From the NCBI GenBank assembly GCA_023666665.1, contig JAMPBN010000001.1, forward strand, positions 705,284 to 769,283: a stretch of 64,000 nt of DNA, given 5' to 3'. This DNA comes from Prevotella sp. (GTDB lineage: Bacteria > Bacteroidota > Bacteroidia > Bacteroidales > Muribaculaceae). A model generated the notes under the pieces. That model saw nothing but the letters and a program-made list of their open reading frames with translations. It searched no databases and was not told the origin of the DNA. A program made the translations under genes and the position numbers. This document shows, piece after piece, positions 25,436 through 32,693 of the stretch (positions are counted from its first letter, which is position 1; the number at the start of each line of letters is the position of its first letter).

Positions 25436-26695
25436 ATGAAAGCATTAATGTTCGGATGGGAGTTCCCTCCCCACATCTTGGGCGGATTAGGCACCGCCAG
25501 CTACGGTCTGACCCAGGGCATGTGGCAGTGTGGCGACATGGACATCACATTCGTTATTCCCAAGCCCTTTGGCGACGAAGACCGCCACTTCGCCAACATT
25601 ATCGGAGCCTCGCAAGTGCCGGTGGCCTGGCGCGACGTTTCACGCGAATACGTTGAGCAGCGCATCGGCAACCTGATGAACCCCGACCTCTATTTTGCCC
25701 TGCGCGACCATATCTATGCCGACTTCAACTATATGCGCACCAACGACCTTGGCTGCATAGAGTTCTCCGGTAAATATCCCGACAACCTGCTCGAGGAAAT
25801 CAACAACTATTCGATTATGGCCGGGGTAGTGGCCCGCACCATTGACTGCGACATCATCCACTCCCACGACTGGCTCACCTACCCCGCCGGCATCCACGCC
25901 AAGCAGGTAACCGGCAAGCCCCTGGTAATCCACGTACACGCCACCGACTTCGACCGCTCTCGCGGCAACGTTAACCCCACGGTGTTCAACATCGAACTCG
26001 ACGGTATGCACAACGCCGACCATATCATCACGGTCAGCGACCTGACACGCCGCACTGTGATTGAAAAATACGGCATCGACCCCTCGAAGGTTACCACGGT
26101 TCACAACGCCGTGACTCCGCTGTCGCCCGAGCTGCTCAACGTGCAGGTAACCAAGCCGAAAGAAAAGATTGTCACCTTCCTGGGCCGAATCACGATGCAG
26201 AAAGGGCCGGAATATTTTGTTGAGGCAGCAGCCAAGGTGCTCAAGCTCGACAAAAACGTGCGCTTCGTGATGGCCGGTAGCGGCGATATGATGAACAAGA
26301 TGATAGACCTTGCTGCCGAACGCGGCATTTCTGACCGCTTCCACTTCCCCGGATTCCAAAAGGGCAAGCAGGTGTATGAAATGCTCAAGGCCAGCGACGT
26401 CTACATAATGCCCTCCGTATCAGAGCCGTTCGGCATCTCGCCGCTCGAAGCGATGCAGATGGGAGTGCCGTCGATCATCTCCAAGCAGAGCGGCTGCGCC
26501 GAAATCCTCACCAACGTAATCAAAACCGATTACTGGGACATTGACGCAATGGCCGATGCCATATATTCCATCATAACCTATCCGGCAATGCACGCCCAGC
26601 TCAAAGAGGAAGGCCTCGCCGAGGTCAACCGCATTACCTGGGACAAAGCCGGGCAAAAAGTCATCAACATATACAAACAAGTCTTAAACCGTTAA
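25436..26695 (+). CDS. Glycogen-synthase-like glycosyltransferase
   Basis: The 419-residue GT-B protein opens with KALMFGWEFPPHILGGLGTA, the acceptor/ADP-sugar loop seen in glycogen and starch synthase relatives. It has IHSHDWLTYPAGIHAK and the C-terminal MPSVSEPFGISPLEAMQMG (E-x7-E). It probably elongates alpha-1,4-glucan from a nucleotide-glucose donor; whether ADP- or UDP-glucose is used cannot be read. It lies between debranching and GH57 genes with 13- and 2-bp gaps. Confidence 0.85.
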   Translation: MKALMFGWEFPPHILGGLGTASYGLTQGMWQCGDMDITFVIPKPFGDEDRHFANIIGASQVPVAWRDVSREYVEQRIGNLMNPDLYFALRDHIYADFNYMRTNDLGCIEFSGKYPDNLLEEINNYSIMAGVVARTIDCDIIHSHDWLTYPAGIHAKQVTGKPLVIHVHATDFDRSRGNVNPTVFNIELDGMHNADHIITVSDLTRRTVIEKYGIDPSKVTTVHNAVTPLSPELLNVQVTKPKEKIVTFLGRITMQKGPEYFVEAAAKVLKLDKNVRFVMAGSGDMMNKMIDLAAERGISDRFHFPGFQKGKQVYEMLKASDVYIMPSVSEPFGISPLEAMQMGVPSIISKQSGCAEILTNVIKTDYWDIDAMADAIYSIITYPAMHAQLKEEGLAEVNRITWDKAGQKVINIYKQVLNR

Positions 26696-26697
26696 TT

Positions 26698-28191
26698 ATG
26701 AAAGCCATTAATTTTATATTCCAGATTCATCAGCCGTTCCGCCTGAAAAGATACCGCTTCTTCGACATCGGTAATGACCACTATTATTATGATGACTTTG
26801 CCAACGAAGAAATTCTGACCCGCATAGCCCAGCGGTCATACATCCCCGCATGCGAAACCTTGCTCCGCATGATTCAAGATACCAAGGGGAAATTCCGCTG
26901 CGCATTCTCAATCTCCGGCGACGTGATGGATCAATTCGAGCAACACGCCCCCGAAGTCATTGATATACTCAAGAAACTTGCCGACACCGGCAAGGTTGAA
27001 TTCCTCGGCGGTCCCTTTGCCAACTCCCTGGCATCGCTGGCCGAACCCGAAGAATTTGCCGACCAGGTCAAGCTCCACAGCGAAAAGATTCAGCGCCTCT
27101 TTGGCCAGAAGCCCAAAGTAATGCGCAACACAGAGTTGATTTACTGCGACGAAATGGCTCCGCAGATTCTCGAACTCGGCTTCAAGGGCGTAATCACCGA
27201 GGGAGCCAAGCACATTCTCGGCTGGAAATCTCCCGACTACGTCTACTCCGCAGCCTCGGCTCCCAAACTGAAACTGCTGCTCAACAACTCGAAATTGTCT
27301 GACGACATCAGTCGCCGCTTCTCCGACACCAACTGGGACTCCTACCCCCTGACGGCCGACAAGTATATGGACTGGATTGCCGCCACTCCCGCCGAAGAGC
27401 AGATTATAAACCTCTGCATGAACATTGAAACCTTTGGCGAACTGCATCCCGCCTCCACAGGCATATTCCAGTTCCTTGAGGCGCTGCCCCGCTTTGCCGC
27501 AGAACGCAGCATTGACTTTTGGACTCCCTCAGAAGCCATCAGCAAGCTCAAAGCTGTCGACACTCTGGCCATTGGCCACCCTGTCAGCGCCGTCGACGAA
27601 GGCCGTGACACCTCCGCATGGCTCGGCAACCGCTTGCAAAACGAAGCATTCTCGAAGCTCTATTCCGTTACGGAGCGCGTGCGCCTTTGCGATGACCGCC
27701 GGCTCAAAATGGACTGGCTCTACCTGCAGGGTGCCGACAATTTCTATTACATGTCGACCAAGATGTTTGGCGACGGCGCAGCAGCCGCCAACTTCTCGCC
27801 CTACTCATCGCCCTACGAAGCCTTCACCAACTATATGAACGTGCTGGCCGACTTCATTGTGCGCGTTGAAGAGCAATACCCCATGAGCATTGAAAACGAG
27901 GAACTCAACTCGCTGCTCACCACCATCCGCAACCAGGCCACCGAGCTCGAGACCCTCACCAAGGAAAACGACTCGCTGCGCCGCTCGCTTGAGCAATTCA
28001 ACGTTGAACACAATCTCCGCACCGGAGCCGCCCTTCCCGAAAAGAAAGCCGCTCCCGTCCCTGCGCCCGGGAAAGCAGAGGCAAAAAAGGCAGAACCTAA
28101 AAAGCCAGCAGTAACCAAGAAAGAGGAGCCTAAAAAGCCGGCCTCCAAGGCAGAAAAAATAGCCAAAGCAGAAAAGAACCTCAAAAAATAA
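26698..28191 (+). CDS. Glycoside hydrolase family 57 alpha-glucan enzyme
   Basis: This 497-residue GH57 protein has the N-terminal motif FIFQIHQPFRLKRYRFFDIG (the HQP signature), FLGGPFANSLASL and MNIETFGELHP, where the Glu near this position is the usual nucleophile. GH57 enzymes are alpha-amylases, 4-alpha-glucanotransferases or branching enzymes; the exact activity is open. After about residue 435 a Lys/Ala/Pro/Glu-rich low-complexity tail with repeated KKPA and KKAEP units follows, absent from the catalytic core. It is the last gene of the glycogen operon and is followed by a strong hairpin. Confidence 0.88.
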   Translation: MKAINFIFQIHQPFRLKRYRFFDIGNDHYYYDDFANEEILTRIAQRSYIPACETLLRMIQDTKGKFRCAFSISGDVMDQFEQHAPEVIDILKKLADTGKVEFLGGPFANSLASLAEPEEFADQVKLHSEKIQRLFGQKPKVMRNTELIYCDEMAPQILELGFKGVITEGAKHILGWKSPDYVYSAASAPKLKLLLNNSKLSDDISRRFSDTNWDSYPLTADKYMDWIAATPAEEQIINLCMNIETFGELHPASTGIFQFLEALPRFAAERSIDFWTPSEAISKLKAVDTLAIGHPVSAVDEGRDTSAWLGNRLQNEAFSKLYSVTERVRLCDDRRLKMDWLYLQGADNFYYMSTKMFGDGAAAANFSPYSSPYEAFTNYMNVLADFIVRVEEQYPMSIENEELNSLLTTIRNQATELETLTKENDSLRRSLEQFNVEHNLRTGAALPEKKAAPVPAPGKAEAKKAEPKKPAVTKKEEPKKPASKAEKIAKAEKNLKK

Positions 28192-28206
28192 TAGACACAA
28201 AATCAA

Positions 28207-28242
28207 CAAAGAGGCGGCGGGCATTTGTCCGCCGCCTCTTTG
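28207..28242 (+). terminator. Strong terminator hairpin after the glycogen operon
   Basis: CAAAGAGGCGGCGG (28207-28220) pairs perfectly with CCGCCGCCTCTTTG (28229-28242) across an 8-base loop, starting 15 bp after the GH57 stop. The A-rich 5' side and T-run inside the stem suggest it may act in both directions. Confidence 0.85.
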
Positions 28243-28342
28243 TCGCATTACGTGGAGCGAGGAGTACCACCGGCTTAGACCAAAGCGGGCTATGGTGAGG
28301 TCGCGGTGTGGTGGTTGGGTAGCCACCACCATATATATGAAA

Positions 28343-28368
28343 GAGGCGCGACCTGATGGCCGCGCCTC
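28343..28368 (-). terminator. Terminator for the minus-strand secreted-protein gene
   Basis: GAGGCGCG (28343-28350) pairs with CGCGCCTC (28361-28368). On the minus strand the stem is followed by TTTCATATAT. It lies 23 bp beyond the stop of the gene at 28392-30629. The region 28192-28391 otherwise holds no gene, only a weak GTGGTGG/CCACCAC pairing near 28311-28328. Confidence 0.7.
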
Positions 28369-28391
28369 GGTTATGCATTATGCATTATGAC

Positions 28392-30629
28392 TTATTTTAC
28401 GAGGGTCTTCACACCGTTGATGATGTAGAGACCTTTGCTTGCTTTGGCAACCTTGCGGCCCTGGAGGTCATAGATACCTGCATTGTAGGGTTTTTCGGCT
28501 GCTGCTACTTCGCTGATACCACCCATTTCAACCGGGATGATCTGGAAAGTGTTGGAACCTGCGAGCCATGAGTTGGGGACGGGGGCAAAGTTACATACAC
28601 GGTAGTCGGTATTAGCGTTTGCTACGTGGATGTACTCGTTCTTAGTATCGTAGGTATAAGGACCGGTTTTCTTTTCGTAGGTGCAATAGAGCTGAACCTT
28701 ATTGGTGAGGTTGAACTGATAGTCTCCGGGAATTGCCATCAGATATTCGGATTCTTCTTCTGCTGAAACGCCGCGGGGGTCTTCGTCAGTCGGGCAACCG
28801 AGAAGGCTGAAGGGTGCAGCATATGTGATATCGTCGGTAGTAGCCCATGAAATCTGGTCTTCATTGAGGGTATTCAGGTCAGCGTCAATTCCATCGGCAA
28901 TACTTTCCAGCATCATGCTATGCATCATAATGTATTCCCCGTTGTGAACGCTCTTAAGGTAGAATTTACCGGCACCGGCGTTAACGAGTTCCCATTCACA
29001 AGCTTTGTATTCCGAGTCTTCGAGATCTGCTTCGCAGGTGATACCATGGCCTCTCAAAGCAGCAACGGGTTTGGCGCTGTTTTCGTGGTAGGTAACATTT
29101 TTGCCTGCGGTAAGGCAACCTCTGTCGCTTACGCCATAGTCTTCGTCAATGTAGCCATTGTTGAAATTCGAGTGCAAATCGAAGCGGAGCATATTCATGA
29201 ACTTAACTTTGCAACCACTGCCTGCGAGAGCGGCACCGGCAGAAAGTTTAGCGTCGGCAAGAGCCTTCACTTGTTTGATGAAAGCTGCGCGGCTGTCAAG
29301 GTCTTTTACCATATCGGGGTCAGCGTCTTCACCGTTCCAGTTTTCGCAATATGTAGCAAGAGCGTTGAGTTCGCTTATGCTTTCTTCACCAAAGACGGCG
29401 GGAAGTTTGGTCCAACCTTTGATGATTTGAGCGGCATTCATCATTTCGCCCTTGGCTGATTCTACAGCGCCCTTTTTGAACTCAGCGGCAATCTGGTCAG
29501 CATATTGTTCGATGGCCTCTATAGCCTTGCTTTGGTCAGCTTCTTTAAAGAAGAAGAGAGTACCGTTGTTAATCCAGTGGTTGGAGTTGGAGGTGGTGGT
29601 GAGGGGGGTCCAGGTGCGGTCAACGCCGGCAAAACCGTATCCGTAGTACTGGGGAGTGGTGTTTTCGCCGGCTTCATTTTTATTAAAAACGGTGTCGCCT
29701 TTTTCGTCACGCTTAACGCCACGATACTTGTAGTTTACGTAGTTGTTCATGTCGAGACACTGCTGGTCACCGGCCTTGATTTCGCTGGTGCGGCAGAAAG
29801 CGTAAGCGTGGTCCAATTGGTCTTGGGTCAGAGAAGCACCTTGTGTTACTACTTTTTCACCTTCTGCATTTTCTTCAGAACGACCGTTGAGAACGATGTC
29901 AACCCAGTCTTCGCTGATAGTGCCTTCGGCATATGCTTTTTCCCAAGCGGCTTTAACGGGAAGGAGGTAGTAGCGGTGTTGGGCTTTTTTCTGGGTTGTG
30001 TTGGTGTCGTCGGTACCCTTGAAGTCCATATTGGCGCGGTTGTAGCCGGCGAGGTCTTTTACGTGGCCGGAAGTACCGGAAACCATACCGCCCATAACTG
30101 CGTTGTGAATCCACAGAGACTTGTCGTAGGTGTTGTCGCCTTCAACGCTGGCATCTTCAAACCACCAGTATTCGGTGCGTTCGTCTTTAATTTCAGGCTG
30201 AGCAGAGAAAGAGAGCCACCAGTTGCCGCCGAGAGCGGAAAGACCCATATAAGCGTGTTCGTTTTCGCCCTTGTCGTTCAGATCTGAGGTTTTGGGCGTA
30301 ACGAGTTGCACGCCCTGGGAATTCCGTACGGCCTTGCCGGCGTTTTCTTCGGTGTAACCTTCCATGCCCTCGAAGTAGTAGAGCACGGAGTCAAGTGCGA
30401 TAACGGCATTGTCTTTGCCGATGGTGTCGCCCTTTGCGTCGAAGACGTGCTTATTGGCGTAGTCCAGACGCATAGCGCGCATGTTTTGAATCTTGTAGTA
30501 GGTACGTGTTTTTTCAGCGCCTTCTGAGGGGTCACTGGTTTTGAGCCCGTAAATGTCTTTCTCCACGAAATCAGCAGATGCCGAGCCGAAAGCCATAGCA
30601 GCGAGCGCAAGAAGAGTAAATTTCTTCAT
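28392..30629 (-). CDS. Secreted protein of unknown function with T9SS-like C-terminal tail
   Basis: This 745-residue protein has a clear signal peptide (MKKFTLLALAAMAFGSASA). Two regions resemble lectin-like repeat segments: YYKIQNMRAMRLDYANKHVF near the N-terminus and KFYLKSVHNGEYIMMHSMM near residue 600. The C-terminus NAGIYDLQGRKVAKASKGLY, ending IINGVKTLVK, matches the short beta-sandwich tails of type 9 secretion substrates and their relatives. I do not recognise an enzymatic domain. It has its own Bacteroidota-type promoter at 30712-30742 and its own terminator. Function is not assignable. Confidence 0.85.
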   Translation of the reverse strand: MKKFTLLALAAMAFGSASADFVEKDIYGLKTSDPSEGAEKTRTYYKIQNMRAMRLDYANKHVFDAKGDTIGKDNAVIALDSVLYYFEGMEGYTEENAGKAVRNSQGVQLVTPKTSDLNDKGENEHAYMGLSALGGNWWLSFSAQPEIKDERTEYWWFEDASVEGDNTYDKSLWIHNAVMGGMVSGTSGHVKDLAGYNRANMDFKGTDDTNTTQKKAQHRYYLLPVKAAWEKAYAEGTISEDWVDIVLNGRSEENAEGEKVVTQGASLTQDQLDHAYAFCRTSEIKAGDQQCLDMNNYVNYKYRGVKRDEKGDTVFNKNEAGENTTPQYYGYGFAGVDRTWTPLTTTSNSNHWINNGTLFFFKEADQSKAIEAIEQYADQIAAEFKKGAVESAKGEMMNAAQIIKGWTKLPAVFGEESISELNALATYCENWNGEDADPDMVKDLDSRAAFIKQVKALADAKLSAGAALAGSGCKVKFMNMLRFDLHSNFNNGYIDEDYGVSDRGCLTAGKNVTYHENSAKPVAALRGHGITCEADLEDSEYKACEWELVNAGAGKFYLKSVHNGEYIMMHSMMLESIADGIDADLNTLNEDQISWATTDDITYAAPFSLLGCPTDEDPRGVSAEEESEYLMAIPGDYQFNLTNKVQLYCTYEKKTGPYTYDTKNEYIHVANANTDYRVCNFAPVPNSWLAGSNTFQIIPVEMGGISEVAAAEKPYNAGIYDLQGRKVAKASKGLYIINGVKTLVK

Positions 30630-30711
30630 GATTTGATAAATGATTGATTAGTAAATGATTAGAATTTTAAGATTAATATGGAGAGTGGTTTTTTCATGGA
30701 TATAACCGATG

Positions 30712-30742
30712 CAAATTTACAAATTTTTTTGGATGATGCAAA
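30712..30742 (-). promoter_or_regulatory. Bacteroidota promoter for the gene at 28392-30629
   Basis: On the minus strand TTTG (30739-30742) is followed after 19 bp by TAAATTTG (30712-30719), an exact match to TTTG-N19-TAnnTTTG. The start codon is about 80 bp downstream, leaving a normal leader. Confidence 0.8.
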
Positions 30743-30758
30743 TTTTTTAAGAGAATAT

Positions 30759-32693
30759 TTATCTGAGGGCGGTTAATTTAACAACTTTAGCATTAAAAGC
30801 CGCGGATTTTAACATTTTCTCCAAAGTAATGTGCATGCGATAGCGCCAGTAGTGGTTTGGCATGGCGGGAATGTTGATTTGCTCCTCGGCGGCAATGGGG
30901 CGGCGGAGTTTGCCGTCGATGGCGAGCCAGTCTTGCAGCGGCAGAATGGTGAGCATGGCGGGCGAGGCGGTGTGTTGCTCCACGAATGCCGCGCAGGCTT
31001 CGGGGGCGGAGTCGCTACCCGACTGCTCCAGCCAGAGGCGCAGCGGCGGCATGTCGTGGGTGGAGGTAGTGGCCACGTTGAGCCACGAATATTCTGCCGG
31101 ATTGGCAATGCTGACGCCATATTGCTTGGGCATGCGCTGCACTTCGAGGGCAAGAATCTGCAGCCCATCAAGGACTTCGGGCACACATGCAGGTATCATG
31201 CCGAGGTCTTCGGCGCAGGCAAGCATCGGGGTGGCATCGACCAGCGCAGGGAGCTTTTTGAGCGCGGATTCGGCCCAGAAGTCGTTGTGGCGGCGGTAGA
31301 AGAAGTCCTCATAAAGAGCGCGATAGGCTGCCTGCTGATCGGAGCTGAGCTGCCGGAACGCCTCGGTTTCGTAGCCAAGAATGCGGGGATGGTAATAGCC
31401 GGGGTTGCGCGGGTCTTCAATGAAAAGTTCTGAATTGTCGGACAAGTCTGACAGGTCGGACAGGTCGGACTTACTCAAAGGTAGGGCTGGGGAAAAGTGG
31501 CCGAGGAGGCCGGAGCTGACACCGGCGGGAATCTCCCAAATGCGGAAGAAGCCGAGAATATGGTCAATGCGAAAGGCATCGAAGTATTGCGACATATGTT
31601 GCAGCCGCTTGCGCCACCAGGCGTAGCCGTCTTGAGCCATTCGCTCCCAGTTGTAGGTGGGGAATCCCCAGTTTTGGCCGTCTTTGGCAAAAGCATCTGG
31701 AGGCGCGCCGGCCGACATGTCGAGATTGAACAGCTCGGGGTGTTGCCAGGCATCCACGCCGTTGGCCGACACGCCGATGGGAATGTCGCCCTTGATGGCA
31801 ACGCCGAGGGAGCGGGCATAGTCGCAGGCCGACTTCAGCTGCAGGTGGAGCTGATATTGCAGCCAGGCGTAGAAAAAGGCGTCGGCGGCAGTAGGGCTCT
31901 TAGGGTTTTTAAGGTTATTTAGGGTTCTAAAAAAGCAGTAGGGAAGGAGCCAGTCGGAGTTGGCGGCAAGCCAAGAGCTGAACTCGGGGCTGAGGATGGT
32001 TTCGCTGCCGCACTCCTTATATATATGGTGTGCGTATTCTTCTTTTGCGGCGATGACGGCGGGGTAGTCAACGGTGTCGACGGCGTTGAGCATCTTTTGC
32101 AGTTTTTTGAACTCTTCGGGATCTTTGGGCTCTCCGAGCAACTGCGGGCGCAGGTAAAGTGGGTGTAAGGCAAAAGAGGAGATTGCGCTGTAGGGGTAGG
32201 AGTCGGCGGCGGTGCCGGTCAGGGTAGTGTCATTGACCGGCAGAACCTGAATGACCTGCATACCGGTTTCGGCAGCCCAGTCGGCCAGGAGTTTGAGGTC
32301 TTCAAAATCGCCGCAGCCAAAGTCATCCTCGCTGCGCAGCGAGAACACCGGAACGGCCACGCCCGAGGCTTTCCACTTTGGCAGTCCTCGGAAGTTGAGG
32401 GGGGTAGAGTGGCACAGTGGCACAGTGGAGGAGTGGGCAATAGTTAGATGCCGGTTAGGGCCATCTTCCCAGGTGACTTGTTCGCCGTCGATGATGATGA
32501 ATTTGTATTCGGCATCACTTTCTACATCTACGTAAGCGCTCCAGAGCGGGATGCCGCCGCAGTGCATTTCTACGGCTTTGGCGAGATTCCAATTGCCCAG
32601 AGCGGGAATGTTGCCTGTCACGGCAACGCGCTGCCCTTCGGCGAGCCTCGGGGTCAGCACTTTAAAGAGGTGTCGCATGGCCGCTATCCGCAT
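30759..32693 (-). CDS. malQ: 4-alpha-glucanotransferase with N-terminal starch-binding domain
   Basis: This 644-residue amylomaltase (GH77) has an N-terminal CBM20-like domain (LFKVLTPRLAEGQRVAVTGN, GNWNLAKAV), then VFSLRSEDDFGCGDFEDL, KGDIPIGVSANGVDAW, FDAFRIDHILGFFRIWEIP (nucleophile Asp), ACAEDLGMIP (acid/base Glu) and TSTHDMPPLR (third Asp). It transfers alpha-1,4-glucan segments in cytoplasmic maltodextrin/glycogen metabolism. Bacteroides homologues are usually longer with more N-terminal domain; here one binding domain is present. Three low-complexity insertions sit in loops. ATG 32693 overlaps the nrdJ stop by 10 bp; ATG 32678 is also possible. Confidence 0.9.
   Translation of the reverse strand: MRIAAMRHLFKVLTPRLAEGQRVAVTGNIPALGNWNLAKAVEMHCGGIPLWSAYVDVESDAEYKFIIIDGEQVTWEDGPNRHLTIAHSSTVPLCHSTPLNFRGLPKWKASGVAVPVFSLRSEDDFGCGDFEDLKLLADWAAETGMQVIQVLPVNDTTLTGTAADSYPYSAISSFALHPLYLRPQLLGEPKDPEEFKKLQKMLNAVDTVDYPAVIAAKEEYAHHIYKECGSETILSPEFSSWLAANSDWLLPYCFFRTLNNLKNPKSPTAADAFFYAWLQYQLHLQLKSACDYARSLGVAIKGDIPIGVSANGVDAWQHPELFNLDMSAGAPPDAFAKDGQNWGFPTYNWERMAQDGYAWWRKRLQHMSQYFDAFRIDHILGFFRIWEIPAGVSSGLLGHFSPALPLSKSDLSDLSDLSDNSELFIEDPRNPGYYHPRILGYETEAFRQLSSDQQAAYRALYEDFFYRRHNDFWAESALKKLPALVDATPMLACAEDLGMIPACVPEVLDGLQILALEVQRMPKQYGVSIANPAEYSWLNVATTSTHDMPPLRLWLEQSGSDSAPEACAAFVEQHTASPAMLTILPLQDWLAIDGKLRRPIAAEEQINIPAMPNHYWRYRMHITLEKMLKSAAFNAKVVKLTALR
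31436..31471. repeat. 9-bp tandem repeats inside malQ
   Basis: GACAGGTCG-type units recur about three to four times and encode the low-complexity segment SDLSDLSDLSDNSE. The reading frame is preserved because the unit is a multiple of three. Confidence 0.8.

Noticed and set aside
25640-26359. 239-codon antisense frame within the glycogen-synthase-like gene
   Set aside because: Shadow of a clearly conserved GT-B gene; biased toward Val, Gly and His as expected for antisense of GC-rich code.
28920-29459. Open frames on the plus strand across the secreted-protein gene
   Set aside because: The minus-strand frame has a signal peptide, promoter and terminator; the plus-strand frames have none.
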